This document shows, one piece after another, positions 1 through 15,700 of a stretch of 64,000 nucleotides of DNA. The stretch's first letter is position 1, and each line of letters opens with the position of its first letter. Position numbers and translations under genes: made by a program. Origin of the DNA: Ichthyophthirius multifiliis (lineage: Eukaryota; Ciliophora; Oligohymenophorea; Hymenostomatida); assembly GCF_000220395.1 (NCBI RefSeq), contig NW_004085975.1, positions 30,338 through 94,337 on the forward strand. The letters are read 5' to 3'. Below the pieces are notes generated by a model. That model worked only from the letters and a program-made list of their open reading frames with translations. It was not told where the DNA came from and did not search any database.

Positions 1-943
1 TATCTACTCCTAACTATAATTCATAATCTTCAATTAATCTACAACTTTTTAGATTAATTTTTTTTAATTCTCTTTCATAATAATCTTTTTACTTATCATT
101 TTATGCAATTTTTTATTATGCCTAAAGTACTCTTTATAACTACTAATTTTTAGAGCATTCCGTGATTAGTTTTTTAATATAATCTTTTTCAATTTCTTAT
201 TCTACATTTTTGAGAAAACTCGGTTCTTAAGTAATTTTTTATTCGAAGTTTTTTGTTACATAATAAGTAGTTTTTAATTGTGAAGTATATTTTTTAATAT
301 TATGTGTAAAAGAATATTCTGTAGAATATAAAGGACCTTCTTTTAATAAATTAGATAAAAATCCACCGAAAAATATAAGGAAAAAAGGTAACATTTATAA
401 AAGTCTTAATATATTACTTCCTTTTTTATTTCCTTATTATTATTATTACTACTATTAATACTATTATTATTATCTTTATTATTAATATTATTATCCTGGT
501 TAAAAAAATGAAAAAAATGGATTGCTTTAGTTTATATCAGAATTCCCAAATGTACTAAAACTACTATAATATACCCCTGATTGGCCATTTTCAAATGGAT
601 TCATTCCTCCGAAAAACATATTGAATATATTCTCAGGAGATATATCATCATTAAATTGTTGGCGGTATTAATTATAATGTTATTCGGGTTACTAATCTCC
701 GTATTTGTCGTAAAAAGCGCGTTTTTGAGGATCTGTTAAACAGTCATATGCTTAAGCGATTTTCTTGAAAACTTCTTTTGAATTTGGGGCTTAATTTTTG
801 TCTGGGTGAAATTTAAGGGCTTATTTTTTATAAGCTTTTTTTATTTCTTCTTCTGTAGCAGATTTTTGGATTCCTAAAATTTCATAAAAATCTTTAATTT
901 TCATATATTATTGGACTTCCTATATTTGTTCTTTTGTGGCCAT
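1..943 (-). CDS. DnaJ (Hsp40) protein, DNAJB12/DNAJB14-like, C-terminus cut by window edge
   Basis: Read from the ATG at 943 with TAA/TAG as Gln, the frame stays open to the window edge (314 codons) without introns. Residues about 17-80 form a J domain with the HPDKN motif, which stimulates the Hsp70 ATPase. A Gly/Phe stretch and a Gln-rich tract follow, then one hydrophobic segment (about 18 residues, LPFFLIFFGG core). The C-terminal domain resembles DUF1977, with the FYVTKNFE-like and Glu-rich EQEIEKDY stretches of DNAJB12/14. Family members sit in the ER membrane with the J domain facing the cytosol and act in ER-associated degradation. The last readable residues (KSCRLIEDYEL) align near the usual end, so little is missing. 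Subfamily assignment is inferred from domain order. Confidence 0.87.
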
Positions 944-1470
944 ATTTTTTAATTTGTTTTTATTTTAAAATTAATTTATTTGATTAAATTAATATTTTTT
1001 TTAAATTAATTATTTATTTTTAACTTTTTCTTTTCGCCTTTATTCAATAAAAAATTATGTAATTTATTAAAGTTATAATTTTTTTATTATTATTATTAAT
1101 TTATAAGAAAGTTTATTTTATATATATAACATATTATATTGTATTTTTTTTATTTTAATATTATAAAAAATATCTAATTTAGATTAATCTTATGATATTT
1201 AAGCTTATAATAAAATATATAAATATACTTTTTTTTTATTATAAAAAATATTATTTTTTTAATTTTTTTTATATTAAAAAAATATAATTTTAAATATTTT
1301 AATTTTACAAAAACTTATAATAATATAATTTATATTTTTATTATATTTTAACAAAAATAAATTTTTTATTCATATATATATATATTAAATATTTTTTTTA
1401 ATTTAAAAATTAAAAAAAATTAATGTTTAAAAAAAATACCAAAATAAACTAACATTTATTTTTTATAAAT
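944..1470. other. AT-rich intergenic spacer
   Basis: About 0.5 kb of A/T runs between two minus-strand genes. I see no gene, RNA or repeat of note. It should hold the promoter of the J-protein gene and the 3' UTR of the LRR gene. Confidence 0.7.
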
Positions 1471-2804
1471 TCAATTTTATTTATTATTATTATTTTCATT
1501 ATTAGCTGTATTTTCTTCAGGTGGTAAAGGCGCATTTTTTACAGGTGGTGGTATTTTAACAAGTAATCTTTTTATACCTATATCACAAGCATCTCTTTCT
1601 TTTTTAGATATATGTGCAGTATCAAGATTTTTTAAAGAAGGTATTACACCTATAATAAATTATCGAAAACCTGGAATAGATTCAATAGGATTACCATGGA
1701 TAGTTAAAGAAATAATAGGTTATTTAATATTGAATATTTCTTTTAAGTTATTAATATAATTACAATGCAGATATAAAATTTTTAAATTAGGGAAATGTGA
1801 GAAATCCTTTTTTAGATAAAAAAAAAATAGTCTTTTTTTTTTTTTCTTATTTGGGGGTAAAAAAAATAAAAATTTACATATTTAATATTTGTTAAATAAT
1901 TATGAGAAAGATCAATAAATCCTAATTAATTATAATCGTACATAACACTATCTATTATAGGATAAAATTTCTCTATTGATCTTTTGTTTTTTTTTTTTTT
2001 TTAATATTTATTGTTAAATTTTTAATATATAAAAAAGTCTATATTTTTAAATTTTTATTATATATGTATATATATTTTTTCTTTTGCTTTTTTTTTTTTA
2101 AAAAAAATAAAAATAAAACCTTATTTTGTTATAACTAAGAATCAAAGATGTACATATTAAATTTATTTTTAAAACGTTTTTCTATAAATTATTTTTTTAT
2201 TCTTCTATAGTTTTACCTCCAATTCCCTTTTTTAATTATATTTTGATTTTCGATATTTTATTTTACTTTTGTTATTCCTCCTACTGAATTTAAAGGAACA
2301 TGGTAACTTGAAATTATATTCGCTGCAACATTTGAAGGAATCGCACGTACAACTTCCGGTTCTTTTCTTTCTTATTTTTTCTTTTCTTCTTTTTTATCTT
2401 TGTCTTTATTTTCACCTTCTTCTCCTTCTTTTACTTATTCATTTTCTTTTTCTTCGTTTTCTTCTGCATCTTTTTTACTTTCATCATCATCTTTTTTTTT
2501 TTTTTCTCATTTAAATTATTATTTTATTAATTAAATTTTACCATTTTTTTTATCATCTTAAACTACTTCAATTGTCTCATTTTCTATCGGCTTTCTTTTT
2601 CCACTTCTTGCTTCCATTTTTTTTAATTCTTTTTTGTTTAAATATATTTGTTTCTGCTTTTATTTTTTGTTATTATATACCTAATAAATCTGTTATATTT
2701 TTAAATGAAAAATCTAAAGGCTTTCCGTCTGTTGAGGAAAGTTCCTTTATAACTGTATTTTTATCTTAAATACTAGTATTATTATTCAGTAATGTTTTTT
2801 ACAT
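1471..2804 (-). CDS. LRRC51-like leucine-rich repeat protein
   Basis: Exons on the minus strand: 2681-2804, 2542-2628, 2267-2505, 2120-2226, 1878-1980, 1471-1806. All five introns are GT-AG (36-139 nt), and the sum is 996 nt (331 aa) ending in TGA. The N-terminus carries KPLDFSFKNI, matching the LRRC51 signature P-L-D-x-S-F. A Lys/Glu-rich insert of about 60 residues comes next, then LRRs (LILSYNKI, FIDLSHNYLTNI, LKILYLHCNYI, SLTIHGNPIE). The C-terminal cap FRQFIIGVIPSLKNLD...ISKKER is typical of ciliary LRR proteins. LRRC51 is a widely conserved small LRR protein found mainly in ciliated eukaryotes, and its molecular role is unclear. The acidic insert is longer than in the vertebrate protein. 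Confidence 0.85.
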
Positions 2805-2996
2805 TTTTTTTTTATTTTTTTTATTATAAACTAAATTAATAAATAAAATATATAAAACTTCTTTTTTTTTTCTTGATAATAAAAAATATACTAACTACTT
2901 TTTATAATTCATTATAATATATAAATAATAATATAATAGTTTTTATAGTTAATATAAATATAGTATACTAAATATATAAGAAATATTAAAAAAATA

Positions 2997-4648
<1,652 letters not shown>

Positions 4649-5942
4649 TTTTAATATTTAACGAAAAATATATTTTTATATAAAATGATAAAGTATATTA
4701 TTTTAGAAAAAATTAATTAAAGGCGCTTAAATATAATCACAATTTAATAAATATAAAAAAATATTTATATAATAAGAATATTATAAAAATTTACTTTTTA
4801 AGTATTATTTTAAAATATAATTTATAAGAATTTTATTTAATAACTTTTATTATATTTAATAATTTTTCTTTTTGTTTAAATTAATATAAATATATAAAAA
4901 AATGTAAATATATAAATTTTAATAAAATAAAAATATCTTTATATAAAATATATTATTATATAAATATTATTTAAAGAAAATTTTAAAATTAATAATAAAT
5001 TTTATATTTTTATAAATATTATTTCAATATTAAATATACTTATATTAATATTTATATTTATATTTATATTTATATTTATATTTATATTTATATTTATATT
5101 TATATTTATATTTATATATATTTTTTAAAAATAATATTTATTTATTGCTTTACATTTATAATAGTAATATATATTTAATAAAAAAATTTAAATAATTTTT
5201 TTTATTATATATTATATATTTTTAAAGTAAATAATTATTATAACATATTCGTCATATTAAATTTTTAATAATATTAATTAAATTATTTTTAATTTTAAAT
5301 ATTTTTTAGATATTTTTTTTTATTTTTTTCAATATTTATATATATAACTTTTTAATTTTAAAGAATAATTATTAAATGAAATTATAAATATTTTAAATGT
5401 ATTATATATTTTTTTTATAAATTTATTTATACTAATAAAAATAAAAAATTATGTTTATTTTTTTTTATTTAAGTTCTAAATTAAAAAATTAATAAATTAT
5501 AGAATCTTTTTATGTATAAAAAAACAAAAAGTAAATATTTAATTAAAATAAATCAATTCAAATTTTTAGATTTTTATCTTAAATTTGTTTTATTAATTTT
5601 TATTAAACAATATCTTTAAAATATTATATTTATTTAATTGTAATAAACTCAAATTCAATTTATTTAAAAAGTTGATATTCTTTAATAAAATAATAAAAAT
5701 TCCCAAATATTATAACACAACAAATTCTAGATAGTAATTTTATTTAATTAAATTTATCGTTTTTATTAAAAAAAGCATCAAAACATAGTAAAATAATAAT
5801 ATTAGATAAAGATAAAAATCTAAAAAACAAAATATTTTATTTTATCATATTAAAATGAAAGTATTCATAGTCTTATTTTAAAATTTTACTTTATATAATA
5901 ATCATTTAATTAAAAATATTTTTATTATTATTATAATTATCG
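4649..5942. other. AT-rich intergenic region
   Basis: About 1.3 kb without a supportable gene. It holds homopolymer runs and a hexanucleotide array near 5050-5118 (listed separately). It lies upstream of DHFR-TS and downstream of the next minus-strand gene. Confidence 0.65.
5050..5118. repeat. (TATATT)n hexanucleotide microsatellite
   Basis: About eleven near-perfect tandem copies of a TTTATA-type hexamer, visible directly. It is intergenic. Confidence 0.9.
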
Positions 5943-5986
<44 letters not shown>

Positions 5987-7085
5987 TTTTATCATTATCA
6001 TTTTTTTTATCATTATCATTTTCATTATTATTTTCTTATTATTATTTTATTTATTTCATTAAAATATTTAAATCTCCCACAGTTTAAAATGTTATTTCTT
6101 TAGATTTACTTAAAGTATACTAAACTATTCTATCTTTAATTTAAATAAATAAATGTATAATATAGAAAGCCACAAAAAAAACTAAACTTGCTGCCAATGC
6201 AAATAATAAAGTTAAAAATTTTACATTAATAACACTTTTTTTTTACATTTAAATTTAATCTTCCATTTTTAAACTTTTAAAGCAATTATATATTGACAAA
6301 ACTAAAATTATAATATAAATAGTAATTAAATGTCCCATAATAAAATAATTAATTTACGTACATAGACACCATAATCCTAAATTGCACAAAATATTACATA
6401 AATGTAAAGTAAAATCCTTTATAATAATAAAAGCTCCTTATTTAAATTATTACCTTTATTTATAATTTTAAGAGTTGAATTTCGCCTAATAAATAAAAAA
6501 GTTTTACAATTCTAAATTCGAAATAATTATTGTCAAAGCAGATGATGATAAACTAATTAAATAAGCTATATTATATTATTATTCGTGTTAAATTAAAGAG
6601 AATAATAAAACAAGTAAAGACGGTCCTGATAGAAAAATAACTTCTATTAATTTGAAGTAAAAAATATAGTTTATTTTTTCGATAATAAAAAGTTCGTATA
6701 CATAATTTTTCTTCTTCTTTCGAATTTCAAAGTAGTGTAGTAACATTAAATAGTCTTAACCGAAAATTAAATATATTATTAAATAGTAAATATCAATTTT
6801 TAATATTACTAGAATTTTAAAAAGTCGCTCCAAAATCAAAAATGTTATTTATATTTGGATTTCTTAAGTAAATCCTAATTTTATGTATTGATAAAGTATA
6901 TATATTTTAGAAGACATTTCAAATAAATGGATTAACATATATGCATATAGTCTTATTTTAACCATATTATTTTCATAATTGAAAAATTAATTTTGCATTT
7001 CTTGTTCACTTTTTTGTTCTAATTTAGATTATTAAATTATTATTGGATGTTATTTAAAAATTGAAAATTTTTTTGCATTATTCAT
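5943..7085 (-). CDS. polytopic membrane protein with poly-Gln tail, possibly XK-related
   Basis: One uninterrupted frame of 1143 nt (380 aa) from ATG at 7085 to TGA at 5943. After a polar N-terminus of about 40 residues there are roughly seven to eight hydrophobic segments. One runs LIEVIFLSGPSLLVLLFSLI; others lie around residues 230-270 and 290-325. The tail is Asn/Asp/Lys-rich and ends in eleven Gln, all coded TAA, directly before the TGA. The helix pattern and the Glu-Val...Gly-Pro motif are weakly like XK-related scramblases, but I cannot confirm that. No catalytic motif is visible. That this is a real gene rests on its length, clean start and stop, and alternating hydrophobic profile. 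Confidence 0.72.
5946..5978. repeat. (TTA)n microsatellite inside a coding region
   Basis: Perfect TTA repeats on the plus strand, read on the minus strand as consecutive TAA codons. They code the terminal poly-Gln of the membrane protein. Confidence 0.9.
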
Positions 7086-8181
7086 TTTTTTTTTTTTAAA
7101 TAAAAATAAAAATAAAAAATAATATTAATTGAAAATCAATTTTTTTCTATTTTATAAATATTTTTAGTTATTTTTTTTTTTTATGAATAATTCAATAAAA
7201 AGTTTACGTTTTTTTCTTTATTTTTCCATAAACAATCTGTTTATTAGAAGATAAAAAGTTAATATAATATAGAACAGAAAATAGATACGACCCATATTTT
7301 ATATCAAATATAATTAATACTTTTATTGAAGATGTATTTGCATTTTATATATAATTTATTCATAATATATTTTTTAAAAAAATACACAATTATTATTAAA
7401 AAAAGAGAGAAAAAAAGGATAATGGCTTTTATTTTTTTAAACAAGTAATATTTAATATAGTAAATAAATTTATTAAAAAAAATAAAAAAATAGAAGGTTT
7501 TTACATAAAATGAAAAATTTAAAACATATACAAAGCAATTGATAAAATAATTTTTTTTTCTTAAATTTTATCTTTTTATTAAATTAAAGAATTAAAGATA
7601 ATTATTAAATTTGCAATATTTTTGAATATAATAATCTCACAAGTGTTTATAATAATAATAATCCAGAAAATATTTATATAATAATATTAATAGTAATTTC
7701 AAAATACAAAATAATAAAATAAATTTTATTGTTATAAGTTATTTTTACGGATATTATCAATAATATATTGAATGAAATTACTTTTTAATTTTTTTAAATA
7801 GAAGAAAATGATAAAAAAATATATAGATTTAATTCCTAAATATAAGATGAAAGCAATATTTATAATTTATAAATTATATAAAATAAAACATATTTAATCA
7901 TATATTTTTTATTAATTAAATTTAAAATTATTTAATATTAATATATCTAAATAAATTATAAGATTTATTAGAAAAAAAAATATAAAACTTGAATAGTATT
8001 TTATATTGTTTATTAATAAATAATATGATAAATAAATTAATAAAAAATATAAATAAACGAAAAGCATTAATTAATTATTTTAATATTTATAGATATATAA
8101 ATAAATTTATATAATTCTTTTATTTAAAAAACGAATATTTTTGAAAAGCCTGTATTATATATAGAAATATATATTTTATTT
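7086..8181. other. AT-rich intergenic region
   Basis: About 1.1 kb with no supportable gene on either strand. Only short A/T tracts are present. Confidence 0.65.
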
Positions 8182-9862
8182 TCAACACCTTTCAAATAAT
8201 TTATAAGCATCTTTTTGTTAGAAAAGCCTAACGGATATAGCTTATAAATTTAACTCAGGAAGTATTTATTTTTATTTAATTAAAGAGAATAAAACTCTTT
8301 CAAAAAATGAATCCCATTGACTTTAATTTTATTTTTAATTATTTTCAGTTTATAAACCTTAATTACATTCTAATTACCATGCAAAATAAAAAGAAAGTTC
8401 ATTTGCTAATTAAATGGCGGCTTCTTTTATATTTTAAAAATTTACTTGAGTAATAATTCTATTCATTAAATAAGATAAGTCTTTTAAGTTATTATAATTA
8501 TCAAACATATCAAATAAATTCGGAAATCCAATTAATTATTTATTTTCTATTGTTATTCCTACAGAGTATTTTAGAAATTCACTATATTATTCAAATTAAT
8601 CTATATATTTCTAAAAATTATATAATTAATATTATTATTTATTAAAAGATATTATTAATCTTTACATCTATATTATTTAAATGTTTTTATTTAACATTTT
8701 CAGGAACTTCATTATAATTATAAAAATGATGCAATAAAGTTTATAAATCTACTATTTTATGAACAGGCTAAGATGGTATATTTCCGAAATTTCTCAAAAT
8801 ATCATAGTTAAATAATTCTTTACTTTAAAACAAAAAATATTAAAAAATAATATAAATATATCACCATATAGGAATAGCATTAAATAAATAAAGATCATCT
8901 TATAATTAAGCTAAAAAATGATTACTGGAGATATTTCCTAAATAAGTAAGATTTTTAAAAAACAAATTAGTCTAAACATCATAATTAATAGATTCTAAAA
9001 GTTCGTTTTAAAGTTATTTACTTTAATCTTATTTTTATTAATTAACTTCTGAATTTACATTTTCTTAGCTATAATTATCTTATTATTATTATTTATATCC
9101 TCCTTTTTCCTATTCTTAAAAAAAGCTTGTAATTTTTTATTCTTTAGGATCGTTTCTAATTTAAAATTTCGGCTAAATAATATTATTCATATTACTATTA
9201 GTATCTTATTTAACATAAATCTTTGAAAATTCCTTATCTACATTCAACTATTTAACAATAATCGTATTTTTGAGTAATTAAAAAACCCATTAAAATAAAT
9301 CTTCACAAATTTCCTATTCAAATAAAAATTTTACTTCCTTTTTTGTCGGATGAACATTCGGATCTATATTTTAAGCATTCATTTAAAGAGCTAAATATGT
9401 AAAATATCCACTTTCTTCATCATGTATACTTTAATAGCATTACTAATATGCTTTATCTATTTATTTTTTTAAACTTTCGTTTTCTATTAACCTATTATTA
9501 ATAAATAAGGTGACTTCTTTAAATTTTTTGGTAGATCCTATAGTTGAAAATGTTCCTTCGAATTAAATATTATATTATTTATTATCAAAGGTAGACGAAA
9601 TGAAATTTTTATCATTTATTTTACTTATTTATTACATAATTTTTTCTCTTCTCTATATTTTTTTTTCGTTTTTTTTGAATATTGTTTTTTTTTTTTTTTA
9701 CTGAAATAATATTATTAACAGAAGTAAATAAATTTTATGTCGAAAACTCAATTTAATTATCATTTTTTACCAAAAATTTATTCAGTGAAAAATGAATGGC
9801 AAACTAACCAACAATTTTTATTATTTTTCTTTTCTCTTCATTAATATTTAAACTATTTCGCC

Positions 9863-9933
<71 letters not shown>

Positions 9934-10499
9934 TTTATATACCTAGCACTCAAATTATAAAAAATATCATTAACTTCAATTATAGTCCCATTTTCACAAG
10001 CTACAGGTTCTGGTTCATTTAAAATTTCTTAATTTTTGAACTATGCAGTATATCCTTACTAACAATAAATTTTTTTCGAAGTCACTTTTAAATTTGAAAC
10101 AAAAGATATAGAACATAAAGCTTCACCTCTAAAACCAAATGAAAGTAACTAACTAATATCATTATATTCTTTTATTTTCGAAGTCGCAAATCTTTCACAT
10201 AGTAATTAAAAATCATCCTTGTGTATACCAGTACCGTTATCTTATATTTATATTTATTTCATTCCTCCGTCTTTTAAATAAACAAAAATTTCATTTGATT
10301 GAGCATCTAAACAATTTTCTATTAATTCTTTTATTGCTAATTTTTATTTTATTAAATATAATTTTTATTCCCCTGCCCCCCTTTTTTTGTTTTAATAAAA
10401 ACCTGATGATGGACGTTATACTACTTCACCGGCTGCTATTTTATTTATTACTTCTTGTGATAATTTTTATATTTATGGGCCTTAATTTTATTCCTACAT
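8182..10499 (-). CDS. MLH1: DNA mismatch repair protein MLH1
   Basis: Exons: 10403-10499, 9943-10336, 9702-9861, 8865-9652, 8666-8822, 8182-8610. The five GT-AG introns are 66, 81, 49, 42 and 55 nt, and the sum is 2025 nt (674 aa). The N-terminal GHKL ATPase shows KIAAGEVVQRP, ELIENCLDAQS (Glu and Asn of motif I), DNGTGI, TSKI and FGFRGEALCSIS. The transducer domain has NVHPTKKEV. The C-terminal dimerisation domain has YLGNISSNHFLAQLQDDL. The protein ends in LFERC before TGA, the terminal FERC signature of MLH1 (as opposed to PMS1/2), which contributes to the MutL-alpha endonuclease site. A Gln-rich linker joins the two halves. It acts in post-replicative mismatch repair and meiotic crossover formation. 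No key residue is missing. Confidence 0.96.
9870..9929. repeat. (AT)n microsatellite in MLH1 intron 2
   Basis: About 30 uninterrupted AT units. They fill most of the 81-nt intron 9862-9942. Confidence 0.95.
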
Positions 10500-10835
10500 T
10501 TATATAATATTTTTTTATTAGACTTTTATATAGATTTATTTCGAATTAAATTTCAATTTTATAAATAAAAAAAATTGATAATTTTTTTTTTATAAAATTA
10601 TATGTTTAGTAAAATATATAAATTTGATATTTAAAAGCAAATCATTATTATCTTATATTAATTTTAATATTTAAAAAAAAAAATACTTAATATATTCAAT
10701 ATTATTATTATAAAGAAAATAATAATTATTTAATTTAAATAAACAATTAATAATATTAATTATATATAATATATATATATATATATATTTTTTCTATAAA
10801 AAAAATAAATAATATAATTTAAATATATAAAAAAT
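10500..10835. other. AT-rich spacer between MLH1 and dynein-2 LIC genes
   Basis: About 340 bp of A/T-rich sequence with a short AT run near 10765-10788. I see nothing else. Confidence 0.65.
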
Positions 10836-12013
10836 TCATTTATATTAATATTATTTTTTCTATTAAACATTATAATTTATAAAATTATTTTTCGATCTTT
10901 CATCCTATTAATTATCCTAATCAAATTAAGGCATGATCAATTTATTTGATTCTTTAATTTCTTTATTTTTTTATAATTTTACTTTATCGATTCTTTCTTC
11001 TTAGAACTTATCTATAAGACTAATAATATCTTTATTATTATTTTATTACTGCCCATTATCATCCCCATATTATTCCAAAATAATTTTTTTCAAAACATCC
11101 ACAAAGTTAATATTCGGTTAAGCTTATGGTAATCCCATTTTAGCAATCTCATCTTTTCCTACAGAAATTTAAATAGGCCTCAAATGATCAGTTTAATAAA
11201 ATTAAGTATATGATAATCTTCCAAATAAACTAACATTAATAATACTCCTAATAGACTAAAAAGCATCATTATTTCTTTAAAAAAATAAAATATAAATATT
11301 AATTTTTTGTTAATTTACTTAGATGATGAAAAATATAAAGAACATTAATTTACATGAGAAATATACCGAAGTGCCCTTGTGATCCATTTTCGATTTTCCG
11401 CATCATTTTTTTCGAAAAAATCATATTTTTGTCCTATAATAATGGTTTATATGGGATTACTTTTAATTCTATTTTTATCTATATGGTTTTCTAAAAGTGG
11501 ATTAATATTATTTTTTTAAGGCGATGGGTCTTTATTTTATTACTAAAAATAAATATTTGTTTATTTTCTTATTTATTCTATCCAATATAATGCATTATCT
11601 ATTATTTAATTTGGTTTTGATAAATCTAATAGTATTATATAATATATGTCTTTCAAATTTTCATTATTTAAGGGTATTTATAACATTTATTCAGTTATTT
11701 TTCCTCCTCCTAGTTCATAAATATTAATTACTTCTTTTCTATTTGTTGTTACCCTTCTTACATATTAATAATCAATTCCGTTTGTAGGTATATATTTATC
11801 ATCTGTTTATATTATATTTTTTAAAATGTTAATAAATGTTGATTTTCCACTTTATTAGTCTCCTAAAATTACTAATGTTTTTTCAATATTTTTTAATTCT
11901 TGTTAATTTTACTCAGTTTCTTATGCTAATTTCCATAAATCTGTAATATTTTTGTTCATTTTGGGTTGATTAATTTCTATTTCTTCTTAATTGTATTATT
12001 GCTAAAAGTTCAT
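10836..12013 (-). CDS. DYNC2LI1: cytoplasmic dynein-2 light intermediate chain 1
   Basis: Exons: 11319-12013 and 10836-11274. One 44-nt intron; the sum is 1134 nt (377 aa). Near residue 45 a P-loop, GDQQSGKST, fits the Ras-like fold of the light intermediate chains. Other matches are YELGGGKIT (cf. WELGGG), LLDLSKPN, IIIGQKYDFFEKNDAENRKW and the segment LRYISHVNQCSLYFSSSK. DYNC2LI1 is a subunit of the retrograde intraflagellar transport motor. The C-terminal 90 residues are Gln/Lys-rich and poorly conserved. Length is close to the human protein (351 aa). A second in-frame Met at about residue 19 could also serve as the start; the first ATG is preceded by A-rich sequence. Confidence 0.9.
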
Positions 12014-12774
12014 TTTTTATTTTTTATTTTTTTCTTTAAATAAAATTAATTATTTATTATAATTTTAGGGTTGTATTATATTTATTAATTTTTTTTTAAT
12101 TTCATTCAAAATTATTTAAAATAAAATTAATTATTTACGAATAACTTTATTAGATTTTTCTATTTTGAATATATTGAATATAATTCAGATATATACAAAA
12201 TTTATTTTATTAATTAATATTATTATTTTTATTTTATATATATATTTTATTTTATAAATTAATTATTTTTAATATTATTTTTATATAATTTTTACATTTA
12301 ATATTTTTTATTTTATAGTTATATAATTTAAATTATATTTTTATATTAATATATTATAATATACTTAAATAATTATTCATAAATTATTAATTTTTTTTAT
12401 CAAAATAAAGTATTAATATTAAAAGTAATATTTTAAAATATATATTAAAATTATTTGAATTATTTACTAAATTTTTCAATTAAATATTTTTAAATTACTT
12501 ATAAATGTTTAATATTTTAGTTTTTAAATTTATAATTAACATTCAAGTTTATTATTTTAGTATATAATTATATTTTATTTATTAATTATTTTAACCATTA
12601 AAAATATACTTTTGAAAATAATAAAATATTTGTTTTTATCTTTAAATTGAACAAATTAATTATTTATTAAATAAAAGTAAATATTATTAAAGAAAGATTC
12701 AAAAAAAAATAAATAATTTTTGTTTGATAATTAAAAATATCATAAGAATCATCTTTATTAATTCTTATATAGAA
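12014..12774. other. intergenic region between divergent genes
   Basis: About 760 bp of A/T-rich sequence separating the start of the dynein-2 LIC gene (-) and the start of the K+ channel gene (+). Both promoters should lie here. No motif stands out. Confidence 0.65.
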
Positions 12775-15700
12775 ATGAAAAACATAATCTAAAAACCACA
12801 TTATATTGAATAAAAAATGTAAATATTTAATCCATAGTAATTATTAAATAATAAAAATCATATGACATAAATATCATTTAATAAATATGTAAACTTATAA
12901 AAAATCCAATAACAAAAAATTTATATCATTATAAACAAACAAAGTAAAAAAATGAATTAGATTAACTTCAATATAAATAAGATTCATCAATAACAATTTA
13001 AGAAAGTGAATTAGTTCATCAATTAAGCCTTAAAAATATAAAAAAAACCTAAACAAATTTAAATAATTTTGAAACTATTACTTAAAAAAACATCAACGAA
13101 AACGCATCCTAATAAGTTTGTATTTACGGGCACACTATAAAGAAAAAATACACCCAAAGAAATATAAAAGGAGAAAAATTAATGTTAGCCTTAAATATAT
13201 TAGTAAATATAAAAGTATTTTTTCGATAATTAACAAAAAAAACAAAAAATGCTCGTATTTATTAAAAATTAACACAGGAGCAACACTAAATAATAAATGA
13301 TAGAAGTTCTTTTTATTCAAAAAGATTAAATAATATAAGAAACAATTATTATATTAATAATGTAATTCAATTAATAAAAAATATAACAAAAGATGCAATA
13401 AATATAAGTCTTATAGTTCCTATTTTTAAGCAATTTGATTTATCGAAAAGAGTTTGGGACAGTTTTTAATCTATAAACATAATATTATGTATTTTTTTAT
13501 TTTCTTTAATATTATTTTTCAAGATGGAGGAAAAAGAATACCTTTAATATTTTAATTTTTGTTTTATTACTTTTATTATAGACATACTTTTTAAATTTAA
13601 TACAGGTTTTTTAGAAAAAGGAAACTTAATAACTTCTCGTTTAAAAATTTCAGCAAATTATTTAAAAAACTTTTTTTTTTTTGACTTTGCTAGTATTCTC
13701 CCCTTTTTTAAATTCTATCTTGAAATAATTCTCTTCTAAAACTATTTTTATGATCAATTAGTCCTCGTTTTATTACTTTTAAAATTGTTATTCTAATAGA
13801 CTCATTATAAAGAATCGCATTTTATTATTCGTTTTAAAAAAACTACAAAAATCTAGTCGATTTAATCAAATTAATATTTATAATAGGTAGTGTCTGCCAT
13901 ATTTTTTCACTTTTCTGGTATGGATTAGCTTATTATGAAATAAACGTACTAAAAAGAACCGATACATGGATTCATGCTTAAAATTTATTAGATTCACCTG
14001 TCTCAACAAGATATATCTATTCTTTCTATTACCTAGCCACTACTATGATTACAGTAGGTTATGGAGATGTAACACCAAAAAATCAAATAGAATGCATTTT
14101 TTCAGTTATTACTATGTTCTTTACAGGATGTGTATATGCCTATAGTTTAAATTCAATAGGAAATATAATATAAAACATTGAAAAAAGTAACATTAGTTAT
14201 AGAGAAGATATGTAAGTCATACATAGACTTATGAGAGAAGAAAACGTTGATAATGATTTAAGAATAAGAATATCTGACTATATAGAATATATACATAAAG
14301 TAAAAATATCATAATTATATTTATATATATAAGTTTATATACATTTATTTATTTTTATATATACATATTTTTTAAGGAATCTAATGAAGTTTTAAAAAAA
14401 TTAAAAAATGAAGTAATCGATAAATTATCTAAACATTTAAAAAGTGATTTAGTATAGGAAATATAAGGTAAATTTTTAAAAGAAATTCCTATAATTTCTA
14501 AACTCTAAAGTAAAAATTAAATAGCTTAAATAATGGAAGAGTGTTTATTTTCGCCTGGAGAAGTAATTTTCCATTAATCTGATTATGATGATAATTGTTT
14601 ATATATTTTAGTAAAGGGAAACGTTGAAATTATTTAAGAAAGTCTTAACTAAAAATAATATGAAACTATAATAAAAGTCTTAAAAAAAAATCAGTATTTT
14701 GGAGAAATAGGATTTATTACAGGAAATAAAAGGTGCGCAACTGCTAAAGCTATAGATTTTTGCAGAGCTTATAGAATTCGAAGAACCGATTTTTTAGAAA
14801 TAATAAGAAATAATTCTTATGACTACGAAAATTTCTAAATGGTAATAGAAGCTGTAAGTATAAAAAGAAACCTTAAATTTGCCTCTATTAGGTGTTATTA
14901 ATGTAATTAAGACGACCATATTTTAATAAATTGTCCAAAAACTCATTATACATAATCAAATCATGTTCTTTTATATAGATATAACTTTAGTTTACCTAAT
15001 GACCGTAAAATTATAGAAAGAAATAATCGTAAATAATAAAATGCATTATCAGAAAACGAAAAATATTAAAATGCACTTTACGATATTTTAAATAATGAAG
15101 CATTAGAAGAAGACATAAATAAAATTATCGAAATTAATAATTTTCCAGAAGAAGATTAAGATGATATAATGGATTTTTAAAATGCAGATGAAGCAAAAAG
15201 TTTAAAAGATGAATTTAATGAAATTGATAAAAATTAAAAAAGAAAAAAATCTAAATTATAGATATAAAAATTAGAATATGATGAAAAATAAAAAAATTAT
15301 TTAAAATAAAATTCATGTATCTCTTCTACATCTTCATAAAATTCAAGTAATTCTAATAAAAATAAAATATAGTAAAATTAAATAAATAATAATATTAATA
15401 TTAACAATATTAATAATAATAATAATAATAATAATATAAATTCTAATACATTTTCATCTTCTTAAAATAATATTTAAAGTTATAGATAAATCAAAACAGA
15501 AATTAATTTAAAAATACCTCGTGAAAACTAAAATATTATTAGAAAATCTAATTCTTTTGATTAGAAATATTTCATAAAAATATTACCTAATTAATAAAAT
15601 AGTATAAAAGCAGAAGATAAGGCCAATAAAAGTCTTCTAAATGTTTAAAACACAAATGATGATTCTTCTAAAAGCTTAAAAAACCTACCTAGTTTTAAAA

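Noticed and set aside
2269-2769. Two plus-strand open frames rich in Phe/Leu
   Set aside because: They are antisense shadows of the LRRC51-like exons on the minus strand. The Leu/Phe bias comes from reading A-rich coding strand backwards.
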